From Novosphingobium sp. PhB165 (lineage in GTDB: Bacteria; Pseudomonadota; Alphaproteobacteria; Sphingomonadales; Sphingomonadaceae): a DNA stretch of 64,000 bases. The notes beneath the pieces were generated by a model that ran no database searches, had not been told where the DNA came from, and saw only the letters and a list, made by a program, of their open reading frames with translations. Location: positions 78,560 to 142,559 of the forward strand of contig NZ_SLVB01000011.1 of assembly GCF_004341845.1 (NCBI RefSeq), read 5' to 3'. Below are positions 55,191 to 64,000 of this stretch, in pieces (the stretch's first letter is position 1; each line of letters begins with the position of its first letter). A program made the position numbers and the translations under genes.

Positions 55191-56155
55191 GCTCCGCGTG
55201 AATTGCCACCAATATCGTGACGCGCGTTTTCGCTCAGATACGCGAGTCGTTCTTGGCATACAAGCCCAACGAGGTCTCGGAGGGCGTGAACCCGTGCCGT
55301 TATCGCCTCAAGATCTTCGACGCTGATTTCATAGTTCGTGGAATACCGAGCTTCGACGTAGGCGCGCTTAAGCAGTTCGAAGCGCCGCCGGTCAATCTTT
55401 GCTTCGCGCGGCCACGCGTCTATCAAACGAGAGTCCTTTCCCTCGGCCAACGACCGCAGAAACTTGATGTTGTGCGATCGCGGGAAATAGTGGGTGCGAA
55501 CGAGGAGAAAGGAAATATAAGCTCGCTCAGTCGCCTGATGGAGCAGAAAGGCTGCATCGTTCAGCTTGTTCTTTGCAACGCAGAACTCTGCGATTTCGAT
55601 CGCATCGTTCACCTTCCCCATCCACGATGTGAAATAGGCTGATGCCATTTCGTATGCGTCAGTAGGCGTGAGGGGCTTTGGCATAACAAACGTACTGCCA
55701 GGGAGCTCATAGAGAGCGATGCCGTCCCGGGCGATGTCCACCCAGAAATATTCGCCGCGGTTGAGGCTTTGATTTACGTCGTCCATCGTGTGGACAATGA
55801 AATTGACCTGGCGTTCGATCGCCGGATCTCTAGCCATCTTGTCGTCCGCAACGTGCCAATATTCGGCGATATCTGTGAGCTTGGGGTGGCTTACGATGAT
55901 CAGCAAGTCGAAATCGGACTGGTAGCCATTGAGCGGCCGATCTACCCAGTCACTTCGGGCATAGCTCCCGAAAAGAATGATCTTGAGGATCCGGCCATTC
56001 TTCTTCCAAGGCTGTGTCGCCCGCGAAATCGCAACTTCGAATTCGGCCATCAGGATCTGCTTTGCCCGTTCGAGCTCCGCCCGCTGAACTTCCGGGAGAT
56101 GATCTATATCCTTACGCATCAACTGGATTCTCGCCCGAATGAGATCGGTTGGCAA
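55187..56155 (-). CDS. MNT-HEPN fusion protein (nucleotidyltransferase plus HEPN)
   Basis: A 322-residue protein starting at a TTG at 56155; an ATG at 56119 is an alternative. The N-terminal half has the nucleotidyltransferase motif LFGSYARSDW and, after a loop, SDFDLLIIV with the two catalytic acidic residues. The C-terminal half (from about 185) is a HEPN domain: LHQATERAYISFLLVRTHYF and SHNIKFL with a conserved histidine. In toxin-antitoxin pairs MNT enzymes AMPylate the HEPN RNase to silence it; here both are one chain. It lies upstream of traG on the same strand and may protect the element. Confidence 0.85.
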   Translation of the reverse strand: MPTDLIRARIQLMRKDIDHLPEVQRAELERAKQILMAEFEVAISRATQPWKKNGRILKIILFGSYARSDWVDRPLNGYQSDFDLLIIVSHPKLTDIAEYWHVADDKMARDPAIERQVNFIVHTMDDVNQSLNRGEYFWVDIARDGIALYELPGSTFVMPKPLTPTDAYEMASAYFTSWMGKVNDAIEIAEFCVAKNKLNDAAFLLHQATERAYISFLLVRTHYFPRSHNIKFLRSLAEGKDSRLIDAWPREAKIDRRRFELLKRAYVEARYSTNYEISVEDLEAITARVHALRDLVGLVCQERLAYLSENARHDIGGNSRGA

Positions 56156-56607
56156 GCCCCTGCGGCTTGCGATCTACTGGGTGTTCCTGTGTCATTGCCG
56201 GTCGCGCGCAACTCCAAAACCAGTGCGCCGCCGAATTCAGTCGTGCGCCCCAGTATGCGCGGCGGTGGAAGTCGTGCCCTCTACTGCTCCCTGCCTAAAC
56301 CCGATCAGTCCCACGACAGTGGAGGTCCCGCTGTTGCGAATCCGAAAGCTCGCCCCTGGGACCTTGTGCTCAGTCCACTTCGGAGCCGCGATAATGGGAT
56401 AGCGGACGTTCCGACCTCAGGGTGCCGCTGTCAATTGCCGCCGACCGAGTGGACGCTCCCGACTCCGAGCGTCTTCCCCAAAGCCAGCCTCTCGTTAATG
56501 CGTCCGATGTTGGCAGGGTCTGGCCGAATCCAGAATGCCTCCTTTTGGATTGGCAACCATGAGTGGCAGACATTCCGCTCCAACGGACTTAGGTTACAGC
56601 TACACGA
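56156..56607. other. gap without a convincing gene
   Basis: No reading frame with family character was found on either strand. The part 56400-56600 looks like scrambled intergenic filler, containing GCGGACGTTCCGAC and, about 180 bases on, GACATTCCGCTCC, which resemble facing fragments of one motif. It separates the trb part from the virB part. Confidence 0.4.
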
Positions 56608-57594
56608 TCAGCTCCCGTTAGGAGCCCAAATCCGAGAAACCATCCTCACCCCGTTCTCACGCGTAAGCTGAACGATCAGATCGACCGATCGCACCACATA
56701 GCGCACGACATCCTCCCACTCCATGTTGGCACCGGATTGCAGGATCAGCAGCGCCAATTGATCGATCGCCCGCTCGGGCGTATCGGCATGGATGGTGCTC
56801 ATCGAGCCGGGATGCCCCGTATTCACGGCCCGCAAGAAGGTCATCGCCTCACGCCCCCGCATTTCGCCTAGTATGATGCGATCGGGCCGCATGCGCAGCG
56901 AGGCTATCAACAGGTCTTCGGCCGAAACATCGGCCTCGCCGAGCGCGCCACGCGCAGCGAGGAGCCCGACGGAGTTCTGATGCGCAATCTGCAGTTCCGC
57001 CGTATCCTCGATCAGGATCAACCGCTCGTGCTGCGGTACCTCCTGCAGGAGGGCATTGAGGAAGGTCGTTTTGCCAGTCGAAGTGCCGCCTGAAATCAGG
57101 ATGTTTCGCCGCTCCCGGACGGCATGACGAAGTACTTCGAGAAGATCATCATCGTCTGTTGTTACGGCAGCAAGCGGCCTGGGTGTTGCCGCGTCCATCC
57201 GGGTCTGCGCAAAGGCGCCTGTGTCATGGTAGTCCTGCAGGCTCAGCCCCGCCGAGACATGACGCCGGATCGCGAGCGCAATCTCGCCCCGCGTGGCCGG
57301 CGGCAACACCACCTGCACGCGCGAGCCATCGGGCAATGCGCCTGACAGCAACGGATGTTCGCGGCTAATCCCTTGCGCATTCATAGCCGCGATCTGCCGC
57401 GCCAGTCGCGCGAGAACCCGGCCTGTCAGTTCCGGCACGTCGAACCGCTCGGGCACCTTGCCCAGCGCCTCGACCCAGACTTCACCAGGCCGATTGACGT
57501 AAATGTCGGTTACGTCGGATTGTGACAGGAACGGCGCCAACGGCGCGAGATAGCTCTCGAGATAGACCTCGCGCGCGAACTCGGCTTCTGGCAC
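56608..57594 (-). CDS. virB11: VirB11-type T4SS ATPase
   Basis: A 328-residue secretion ATPase of a second system. Walker A is ISGGTSTGKTTFLNAL near residue 170, with LILIEDTAELQ, Walker B-like RIILGEMRGREAMTFLRAVN and GHPGSMSTIHADTPE. It differs clearly from trbB (51626-52639). It follows virB10 by three bases. It is the last virB gene in the transcript. Confidence 0.94.
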   Translation of the reverse strand: MPEAEFAREVYLESYLAPLAPFLSQSDVTDIYVNRPGEVWVEALGKVPERFDVPELTGRVLARLARQIAAMNAQGISREHPLLSGALPDGSRVQVVLPPATRGEIALAIRRHVSAGLSLQDYHDTGAFAQTRMDAATPRPLAAVTTDDDDLLEVLRHAVRERRNILISGGTSTGKTTFLNALLQEVPQHERLILIEDTAELQIAHQNSVGLLAARGALGEADVSAEDLLIASLRMRPDRIILGEMRGREAMTFLRAVNTGHPGSMSTIHADTPERAIDQLALLILQSGANMEWEDVVRYVVRSVDLIVQLTRENGVRMVSRIWAPNGS

Positions 57595-57597
57595 GAT

Positions 57598-58683
57598 TCA
57601 GTGCTCCACCGACGTGAAATCCAGATCACGCGCCACGAAGACGGAAACGCTCGCGCCTTGCGGGATCTTGAGCGTCGGCTTGATGTCGGCAGGATTCTGG
57701 ATGGTAGTTGCCTGGGTGTTGGAACCCGAGAGCCCCACGATCACGGTGTTCCCCGCCACCTTTTTGCTTGCGGCGTTCACGCCAATATCGAGCGCGGATT
57801 GCAGGATCGCCCCGCTGAAGCGCTGCAGGAAGTGCGTATTGACGTTGCCCTTCACCCCGGCGCGGCCGAGCGGATCGGCAGACGGCGAATCCAGGTCGAT
57901 CGTCATGCCGTCGGGCCGGATGAGCCGGTTCCATTGGATCAGCGCGCGCTTCTGTCCGAGACTGATGTCGGCCTGATAGCTGCCGAACAGATGGCTACCT
58001 CTGGGAATAAGGACACGGGTACCATCGAAGCTCATGACGTCGCGCGAGACGATCGCGCGAGAAAAACCTGCGCGCGTTGAATCGAGCGCGGTTTCCATCA
58101 CTGCCTGGATCACACTGCCCTGCGGAACCGTGGTGCCGGGATTAGCGAACGGGTGGGCCTGCGCGCGCCCGTCAAATGCCTTGGAAGCGGGCCCGTCAGG
58201 CGCAGCGGTTCCACCAGATTGCGGAGCCTGATAGGCAAAACCGGGTGCTGCCGGCATCGATTGCGGCAAGTACGATGCCGGCGTGGGCTGCGGCATGGCC
58301 GGTACGGGAGGCGAAGGCGCGTACATTCGAACCGGCTGCGGCTGATAGGCAGGCTGCCCGATTGCGGCATAGCCGACCGGCTGCTGCGGATATCCCATTG
58401 GCGCAGCCTGCATGCTCTGCAGCGGCTGCTGGTACTCCGGCGCAGGCGGGATCGCCAGTTCGGGCGGCGAACTGATCATCGTGCTGGCACTGCCCGCCTG
58501 CGCCTGGACCAGTGACGGATTCTGCAAGGCCACGCGCCGCGTCTGCAGGCCGTAGAAGATACCGCCGCCCGCAACTGCGAGGATCGCCGCGAAAATCCAG
58601 ACGCCGGTGCTGCCCGGTGCTCTGGCGACGAGCGGACGGATGCCTTGCGGATCGGCGGCGGGTTCGATGGATGTCTCAGCCAC
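57598..58683 (-). CDS. virB10: VirB10-type T4SS core protein
   Basis: A 361-residue protein from the GTG at 58683 (AETSIEPAADPQGIRPLV); the frame is open to 58719. One membrane helix (GVWIFAAILAVAGGGIFYGL), a long proline/glutamine/tyrosine-rich periplasmic linker (residues about 75-160), and the VirB10 C-terminal domain follow: VIQAVMETALDSTRAGFSRA, LIPRGSHLFGSYQADISLGQ, GASVSVFVARDLDF. It overlaps the virB9 end by eight bases. Confidence 0.93.
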   Translation of the reverse strand: MAETSIEPAADPQGIRPLVARAPGSTGVWIFAAILAVAGGGIFYGLQTRRVALQNPSLVQAQAGSASTMISSPPELAIPPAPEYQQPLQSMQAAPMGYPQQPVGYAAIGQPAYQPQPVRMYAPSPPVPAMPQPTPASYLPQSMPAAPGFAYQAPQSGGTAAPDGPASKAFDGRAQAHPFANPGTTVPQGSVIQAVMETALDSTRAGFSRAIVSRDVMSFDGTRVLIPRGSHLFGSYQADISLGQKRALIQWNRLIRPDGMTIDLDSPSADPLGRAGVKGNVNTHFLQRFSGAILQSALDIGVNAASKKVAGNTVIVGLSGSNTQATTIQNPADIKPTLKIPQGASVSVFVARDLDFTSVEH

Positions 58684-59365
58684 GTGCCTTGCTCTCGCTA
58701 ACCCGCGTTGCCCGGGCATGCTCCTTGTCGATCCGGAAGATCAGCGTCTCGTAGACCCGGTCGATGGTGTAGACGCCGCCGCGCACGTAACCGTCGACCA
58801 TCTGCTCGTTGCCGGTCGGTCCCAGCGCAAACGTCGCCGGCATCGCGCGGTCGCCTTTCCATTCGATGTAAGTCTTGGCGCCGTCATCGCGGATCGACGT
58901 CGGCAGTAAAGTCTTGTTGCCCGAGAGGCGATACGTGGATTGCTGGCTGCCGCCTCCCGCCTGCATGACCGGCGGCACAGGGAAGCTCGGTGGCGGCGGG
59001 TTCACCAGGCGCACCACGGCCGGCACCGACTGCGGCGTGCCGGCCGTGAGTTCGAACTCGTAGCTGCGCATGTTGGTGCGCACGCTCATGACACCGAAAG
59101 CCGAGGGACGCATGGCGCGCAGTGCCAGACTGTCACCCGCCCCCGAAACCATGACATTGAAGCCGGTGGGATCACTCAAGATGACCGAGACAATCTGCTC
59201 GCCCTGGCGGAACATCAGTGTCTGCGTCACATCGGACGCCGTCCGCAAGCTCAGCAGGCCTGTGCCGGTCACCGGCAAGGCGACGATACGCGGATCGATG
59301 GCGGGCAGTTCCTGCGCGCTCGCGGCGCCAGCAGCAAGAACGAGAAGCAGCGCAAGCGACCTCAT
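58676..59365 (-). CDS. virB9: VirB9-type T4SS core protein
   Basis: A 229-residue exported protein with signal peptide (SLALLLVLAAGAASAQ). The ATG at 59365 overlaps the virB8 stop by four bases. VirB9 features include SDVTQTLMFRQGEQIVSVIL, SAFGVMSVRTNMRSYEFELT and YRLSGNKTLLPTSIRDDGAK with a final beta module (VYTIDRVYETLIFRI). It makes the outer membrane ring with VirB10; no VirB7 lipoprotein is seen. Confidence 0.92.
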   Translation of the reverse strand: MRSLALLLVLAAGAASAQELPAIDPRIVALPVTGTGLLSLRTASDVTQTLMFRQGEQIVSVILSDPTGFNVMVSGAGDSLALRAMRPSAFGVMSVRTNMRSYEFELTAGTPQSVPAVVRLVNPPPPSFPVPPVMQAGGGSQQSTYRLSGNKTLLPTSIRDDGAKTYIEWKGDRAMPATFALGPTGNEQMVDGYVRGGVYTIDRVYETLIFRIDKEHARATRVSESKARG

Positions 59366-60219
59366 TGCTGCGCCCCCGACCTGACGAGACGGTTCATCGT
59401 GGGCTGCGCCGGTGCGCGGATTGCACCGGGCGCCTGAGGCTGCATCGTCCCCTGGATCGAGTTGGGAGGCAGCGCCGACGGACCTTGCGGAGACATCGAG
59501 GAGGCCGGCGCAGCGGCATCCTGCGTGGCGACCGCCTGCGGAACGATCTCTGCATCGCGGCGATAGCGCAGGACCTGGAAGCCGAGCGGATTGAGCAGGC
59601 GATCGGCCGCGCTCATCGAGGCGGTGGAAAAGCGGTACTTCATGACCACCGCCCAGTTCTGCACGTCCTGCTTCTGTCCACCGGGATCGGAGCGTTTGGT
59701 CACGAAGCGCACAAGCGCAGTATCGGGCCCCAGCGAGGAGATGCTGCGCACCTCGGTCTCGACCAGAGCCTGACGCGGCAGGGTGGCGAGTGGGCTCTCG
59801 GGGTTGCTCGCGGCCATCGAGGCAAGATACCGATCGCGTGCCTCGTCGGCCGACCACAGCGCGACCTTGCGGTAGTCGTCCTTCAGCGAATTGATCTCGA
59901 AGCTCTCGCGCGCGGTCACGTATTGCGCGAGGAACGAGCGCACCAAGGCATCGTCTGGTGTGATCGACTGCTGCTCAAGCGGCTTCAGCGCCTGGACATT
60001 GCCGGTCTGGCGATCGACCAGCAGCGTGTACGGAACGACCGTCTTGAGCGGTAGCAAGCTCGCAAGCGCAATGGCTTCGAGCACGGCAACACCGGTTGCG
60101 GCACCGGCAATGATCCAGGCCACGCGCCGTGATGCGGCAAGTGCCTTGCTCCGATCGACAGACCAGGATTCGGCCTGGCTGTAGTAACGGTTGAGGTCGT
60201 CATCGCTCATCTTGTTCAT
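59362..60219 (-). CDS. virB8: VirB8-type T4SS inner-membrane protein
   Basis: A 285-residue protein with one membrane helix (VAWIIAGAATGVAVLEAIAL) and the periplasmic VirB8 fold (VPYTLLVDRQTGNVQALKPL, SFEINSLKDDYRKVALWSAD, NWAVVMKYRF, NPLGFQVLRYRRDAEIVPQ). A proline/glutamine-rich tail extends the C-terminus. Its start touches the virB6 stop (one base shared). Confidence 0.93.
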   Translation of the reverse strand: MNKMSDDDLNRYYSQAESWSVDRSKALAASRRVAWIIAGAATGVAVLEAIALASLLPLKTVVPYTLLVDRQTGNVQALKPLEQQSITPDDALVRSFLAQYVTARESFEINSLKDDYRKVALWSADEARDRYLASMAASNPESPLATLPRQALVETEVRSISSLGPDTALVRFVTKRSDPGGQKQDVQNWAVVMKYRFSTASMSAADRLLNPLGFQVLRYRRDAEIVPQAVATQDAAAPASSMSPQGPSALPPNSIQGTMQPQAPGAIRAPAQPTMNRLVRSGAQQ

Positions 60220-61385
60220 CAGTTTTGATCCCTGCGCCGTGCGGCCCCGGAATGGCGCCGGGAGGGCCTGCGCCAGGTATTGCCCAATGCATTCTCACCG
60301 CCGACCTCGCTGGCCTGCGCGGCAAGGGTTGATGGCGCGGTGCCGCTGCCGCTGCGCTCCGCCCAGCGGCCTTCGGTGCGCGCGATATTCGCGATGCGCT
60401 CCTCGCGGCGCAGATTGTCCGTCACTGCCTGGGCGACGGTGACCGCGCGCGACGGTTCCTCGCCGCTCGCCGTCGTCATCGAAATCCGCTGCGCGGCCGG
60501 TGCCTCCGCCCGCTCGCTTGCCTCGGGGAAGATCGCCGTGAAGTGGAAGCCGCTGTGGAAGGCGAGCCGTGCCATCAGGAACACGCCCGCGAGCGAAGCG
60601 ACCGCAAAGCTCAGCGCCGCAACGAGGATCTCCACGGGCGCATCGAGCGTCTGCACATCGGCCGCGCGCCGCTGCAAGGCGTCCTGCAGCCATGGCTCGA
60701 GCAGGGCAAGCTCGACCCCGTAGATGACGCTGAGCAGCATAGAGGCGAGGAAGGTCGTAACCAGCGCCCGCGCCCAACCTTCGAAGATGCCGCGTGTAAT
60801 GCCGAACAACAGGAGCCCGGCCATCAGCGGGGCAACCGCGAGCAGGAAACCTGCCGTCAGCCGCACCAGCGCCAGCGGTCCCAGTGTTCCCACCAGATAG
60901 GCACTGCGCGCAAAGCCAAGCTGGAACCAGTCGCCCTGGGCCACACCGAGGCGGCCGCTGCCGTAGGTGTTGAAGGCTGCCAAGCCCTTGTCGACATTCT
61001 GCAGCCGCGCCGCGAGATCGCCGGCACTGCCTGGAAGCCCGGCGCTTGCGCCGATCACTTGCGCGATCTGACCCGGACCGTGAATGACAAGATCATAGCC
61101 GACCACGCGCCAGGCCGGCCAACTGGTTGCCAATGTCAGCATGATGCCGACCTTGAGCACGTCACCGACCACATCGCGTGTTGCCATCGGGTAGCCCAGC
61201 AGCAGGCGGATCCCGAACAGGGCAATGAAGATCGTCAGCAGGCTGGTGAGCGCGATCGTGACCGGCGAGCCGGGACTGGCGAGCGCGCCGTAGCCATAGC
61301 TGCCGATCGCCTGCGCCTGGCAGTCGATATGCGCCAGCGCATTGGCGAGGAAATCTTCCCCGGTATGGACGACAGGACAGGCCAT
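60219..61385 (-). CDS. virB6: VirB6/TrbL-type T4SS membrane protein
   Basis: A 388-residue polytopic protein starting MACPVVHTGEDFLANALAHI at the ATG at 61385, which shares one base with the virB4 stop. Five to six membrane segments (for example TIALTSLLTIFIALFGIRLL and LTAGFLLAVAPLMAGLLLFG) form the inner-membrane channel. A soluble arginine-rich tail (RRPSRRHSGAARRRDQN) follows. Confidence 0.9.
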   Translation of the reverse strand: MACPVVHTGEDFLANALAHIDCQAQAIGSYGYGALASPGSPVTIALTSLLTIFIALFGIRLLLGYPMATRDVVGDVLKVGIMLTLATSWPAWRVVGYDLVIHGPGQIAQVIGASAGLPGSAGDLAARLQNVDKGLAAFNTYGSGRLGVAQGDWFQLGFARSAYLVGTLGPLALVRLTAGFLLAVAPLMAGLLLFGITRGIFEGWARALVTTFLASMLLSVIYGVELALLEPWLQDALQRRAADVQTLDAPVEILVAALSFAVASLAGVFLMARLAFHSGFHFTAIFPEASERAEAPAAQRISMTTASGEEPSRAVTVAQAVTDNLRREERIANIARTEGRWAERSGSGTAPSTLAAQASEVGGENALGNTWRRPSRRHSGAARRRDQN

Positions 61386-63757
61386 CAGGCGCGCGCCAGC
61401 AGCGGAGCCATCCAGCCCTCGGGATCGGCACCGGTCTCCTCGACCAGTTCGTCGAAGAGCCGCACGGTCGCCTCGCGGCCCGAGAGGATGGTGAGGATAT
61501 CCTTCTCGCCTGAGAGATTGAGCCGGGCGACTACGCTGTCCTTGCCATGCTTGATCAGGAAGCAGTGCGAGTTGTCGGGCAGGCTGCGCACCAGTTCGTA
61601 CTCGTGCGGTGTCAGACCGAAGCCGTCGATGTAGTCCTCGGGGCGCGCCTTGGGATTGATCATGAATATCTGCGTGGCCGCCTGCTCGATGATGGCGCTG
61701 GCAATCTTGCTCTCGAGCGCATCCTGCGCGCTTTGGGTCGCAAAACCAACGATCCCATTGCGCTTGCGGATCGTCTTCTCCCAATCCTTGATGCGCCGCA
61801 CGAAGACTTCGTCGTCGAGCGCCTTCCAGCCTTCATCGACCACAACGATGGCCGGCGTGCCGTCGAGGCGCTCCTCGACGCGGTGGAAGAAGTAGAGGAG
61901 TGCTGGAGTTCGGACGGCCGGATCATCGAGGATCGCGGTCATGTCGAAGCCGACAGTTGCCGCCGTCAGGTCGGTGAGGTCCTCTTCGTTGTCGAAGAGC
62001 CACGCGCGTTCGCCTTCGCCCCACCAGGGACGCATGCGCGAATAGAGATCGCCCGCCTTGGGACGGGCATGGCCGCGCAGCAGCTCGACGAGATGGCGCA
62101 GACGCCGGCGCGGCCGGATCTGGTCGAAATTGGCATCGAGTGCATCGGCAACGATCTCGGCCTCTTCGGGATCGAAGCCGCCGGCGAGCAGACCCAGCCA
62201 TTCCATCAGGAACTGGCGGTTCGCCGGCGTATCCTCAAGCTGCAGAGGATTGAGGCCTGAAGCACTGCCTACGCGCAGGCGGTCGTACTGGCCGCCGATC
62301 GCCCGGATGAAGAGCTCGGCGCCGCGATCCTTGTCGAAAAAGACAATGCGCGGCGCAAACTTACGGGCCTGGGCAAGCAGGAAATTCAGCACCACGGTCT
62401 TGCCCGAGCCCGAGGGGCCGATCACGGTGAAGTTGCCGAGATCGTGATGATGGAAGTTGAAGAAATAGGGGCCTGCCGCTGTCGTCTCGAGCAACGAGAC
62501 CGCCTCGCCCCAGTGATTGCCACGCGCGCGGCCGACCGGGAAATTATGGAGGCTGGCAAGGCCTGCGAAGTTGCGGCTCGAGACCAGCGCCCGGCGGCCA
62601 ATATATTTGAAGTTGGCCGGAAACTGCGCCCAGAACGCGGGCTCGAGCGCAATATCCTCACGCACGCCGACAATCCCGAGATCAGCGAGCACGGCAGTAA
62701 TCTCGGCCACTTCGGCATTGAGCACTTCGAGGCTCTCGGCGTGGACGGCGATCGTCATGTGATGCTCGCCGAACGAAGCGCGGCCTGCGGCCACGTCATC
62801 CTTGGCACGCGTAAGCTCGTCGCGCAGCGACAGGGCCTCGTCCTCGGCCGAGCGCATGCGGCGCAGCGCGAGGTTCATGCGGCCCAATGCAGCACCACGT
62901 TCGACGAAGGCGAAGGACTGGCTTACCGTCATCTCGAAGGGCATGCGGTAGAGTTCGTCGAACATGCCGGGCAGCGTCTGGCCCGGGTAGTCCTTGATCG
63001 AGATGAGGGCGCCGAACTTGCGCCCGAGATGCCCGGCAGGTGCCAGTTCGAAGGCTTCCTGACCGAAGCTCACCCGGCGAAACGGCAAGTGCTGGCCGAG
63101 GTCGCCATGCGGCAGGCCAACGGGGCGCATATCGGCGTTGTAGAGATAGGAGAGGAACTCGAGCGGCTCGGAGCGATGGCCGTGCTCACTCGCGTAGACC
63201 GAGAGCACGCGCGGATCGTAGGTGCCCAAAGATGCCACCAGCGCTTCTGTGGCGGCATCGAGTGCACGCTTCTCCGTGCCGAACGCCGCCTGCCGGTCAA
63301 CCGAGGAACGCGTCGCCCAGCCCCGCAGGCTGTCCGCCCAGCCCAGACGGCCCTGCATCGGGCGGCGCACAATGGTGAGGAAGAGTTCGTTCACGTACAT
63401 CTGGCGTGAGGCCAGGCGCGCGCGCCAACGTTCGTCGAGATCGCGCGAGAAGGCATCGGGGAAGCGTGCCTCCAGGCTCGCTTCGGCCTTGCGCCGCACC
63501 ACGTGGTGATAGATCGCGAACTGCGAGTTGCCGATTGTCCGCAGCACCGCATCGCGCAGGTCCGCGCGGTAGTTGAGTTCGTCAGTGTCCGCGGTCTCAA
63601 ACAGCAGCCCGCCGAGGCGCACGGTCTGCATCAGCAGACCGTCGCGCGTCTCGAGCGTTACGTCGTCGACATGGCGGGCATAGGGCAGGTGATCGCCTGC
63701 CCCCTTTTCCCGTGCGATAGTCTTGGGGTCACTTGTCAGGGACGGTAGGAATTGCAT
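61385..63757 (-). CDS. virB4: VirB4-type T4SS ATPase
   Basis: A 790-residue ATPase from the ATG at 63757 (MQFLPSLTSDPKTIAREKGA); a GTG at 63763 is close by. Walker A is VIGPSGSGKTVVLNFLLAQ near residue 435 and Walker B is AIVVVDEGWKALDDEVF near 630, followed by FATQSAQDALESKIASAIIE. The start lies inside the virB3 end (overlap of 22 bases). It powers assembly of the second secretion channel. Confidence 0.94.
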   Translation of the reverse strand: MQFLPSLTSDPKTIAREKGAGDHLPYARHVDDVTLETRDGLLMQTVRLGGLLFETADTDELNYRADLRDAVLRTIGNSQFAIYHHVVRRKAEASLEARFPDAFSRDLDERWRARLASRQMYVNELFLTIVRRPMQGRLGWADSLRGWATRSSVDRQAAFGTEKRALDAATEALVASLGTYDPRVLSVYASEHGHRSEPLEFLSYLYNADMRPVGLPHGDLGQHLPFRRVSFGQEAFELAPAGHLGRKFGALISIKDYPGQTLPGMFDELYRMPFEMTVSQSFAFVERGAALGRMNLALRRMRSAEDEALSLRDELTRAKDDVAAGRASFGEHHMTIAVHAESLEVLNAEVAEITAVLADLGIVGVREDIALEPAFWAQFPANFKYIGRRALVSSRNFAGLASLHNFPVGRARGNHWGEAVSLLETTAAGPYFFNFHHHDLGNFTVIGPSGSGKTVVLNFLLAQARKFAPRIVFFDKDRGAELFIRAIGGQYDRLRVGSASGLNPLQLEDTPANRQFLMEWLGLLAGGFDPEEAEIVADALDANFDQIRPRRRLRHLVELLRGHARPKAGDLYSRMRPWWGEGERAWLFDNEEDLTDLTAATVGFDMTAILDDPAVRTPALLYFFHRVEERLDGTPAIVVVDEGWKALDDEVFVRRIKDWEKTIRKRNGIVGFATQSAQDALESKIASAIIEQAATQIFMINPKARPEDYIDGFGLTPHEYELVRSLPDNSHCFLIKHGKDSVVARLNLSGEKDILTILSGREATVRLFDELVEETGADPEGWMAPLLARA

Positions 63758-64000
63758 TGCCACAGGGCATGGTTCTTCACGCGGGGACAGCGGCTGACGC
63801 GCACGATCCAAAGGTCAAGGAAGCGCGGTTCGCGCAGGGACAGCACCGCACCCACCAGATGTCCCAGCAGCGCGACACCGATCACCCAGAAGGACTTGGA
63901 GATCGGGAACGCCTCAGCCGCGACGATGCCGTTGGCGACGAACCAGGTATAGGTCACACCGGCGAACATCTGCGGGCGCGTGAGCGCCGTGAATACCGTC
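63736..64000 (-). CDS. virB3: VirB3-type T4SS protein (5' end outside window)
   Basis: The visible 87 residues read TVFTALTRPQMFAGVTYTWF, the typical start of VirB3, with a hydrophobic pair (FPISKSFWVIGVALLGHLVG), then LSLREPRFLDLWIVRVSRCP. An ATG at 63969 is internal to the conserved region, so the true start is beyond the right edge. Upstream virB2 and virB1 would also lie there. Confidence 0.85.
   Translation of the reverse strand, partial: TVFTALTRPQMFAGVTYTWFVANGIVAAEAFPISKSFWVIGVALLGHLVGAVLSLREPRFLDLWIVRVSRCPRVKNHALWQCNSYRP

Larger units (their letters stand above)
28421..64000. mobile_element. integrative and conjugative element at tRNA-Gln, right end outside window
   Basis: The element begins at the 3' end of tRNA-Gln(TTG) and continues to the right edge. 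It has a tyrosine recombinase next to the tRNA, cargo (SOS mutagenesis genes, insertion sequences, CHAT cluster, MNT-HEPN), a complete trb cluster with traG coupling protein, and a second virB cluster. Codon and base composition shift in places, notably the AT-rich stretch 36323-43000. The distal attachment repeat, expected to copy the tRNA 3' end, is not in the window. The relaxase is also unseen. Confidence 0.8.

Noticed and set aside
55769..56671. Plus-strand frame across MNT-HEPN and the 450-base gap
   Set aside because: Antisense to MNT-HEPN with no recognisable domain.
28421..64000. CRISPR arrays
   Set aside because: No regularly spaced repeats of 25-40 bases were seen anywhere in the window.

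Overview
The window is GC-rich chromosomal DNA from an alphaproteobacterium, most likely a sphingomonad of the Novosphingobium/Sphingobium kind. This rests on the style of the encoded proteins, the house-keeping genes present (metZ, leuB, ilvE, recO, tlyA, apaG, htpX, ubiK-like), an HWE-family sensor kinase, and an alphaproteobacterial SOS box (GAAC-N7-GAAC). No rRNA or species marker is present, so the genus is an inference.

Left part, about 1-28500, is ordinary chromosome. It holds an acyltransferase-3 membrane protein divergent from a LacI-type regulator, a VOC protein and a PAS-GGDEF cyclase. A loose set of acyl-CoA and oxidative catabolism genes follows: SDR, class III CoA-transferase, enoyl-CoA hydratase, nitronate monooxygenase and a Rieske oxygenase. 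HtpX, a Tat-exported beta carbonic anhydrase, a LysR regulator, ApaG, an HWE kinase behind metZ, a GT39 glycosyltransferase, a DPM1-GtrA fusion, leuB, recO, a UbiK-like factor, TspO, TlyA, a lipoprotein, ilvE, a TetR regulator and a YghU-type GST complete it. A 770-base gap before ilvE carries an 18-codon reading frame with a nearly perfect Shine-Dalgarno and two hairpins.

Right part, 28421 to the end, is an integrative and conjugative element that entered at tRNA-Gln(TTG) and runs off the right edge. Its integrase lies next to the tRNA. Then comes an SOS module: a SRAP protein divergent from imuA-imuB-dnaE2 across a perfect LexA box. Both imuA/imuB and dnaE2 carry apparent frameshifts. An AT-rich stretch follows, with an orphan CdiI-like protein, an IS5-family element interrupted by an intact IS701-family element, and a compact set of envelope-directed genes: a secreted CHAT protease, an OmpA-like periplasmic protein, a lipoprotein and a membrane coiled-coil protein.

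The rest is transfer machinery on the minus strand: traG, a CopG-type regulator, trbBCDEJLFGI, a DUF2274-type protein and an AlpA-like HTH protein, with many 1-8 base overlaps. A MNT-HEPN fusion lies upstream of traG. A second, separate VirB-type system (virB3-4-6-8-9-10-11) occupies the right end. No relaxase, virB2, virB5 or virB7 is visible inside the window.
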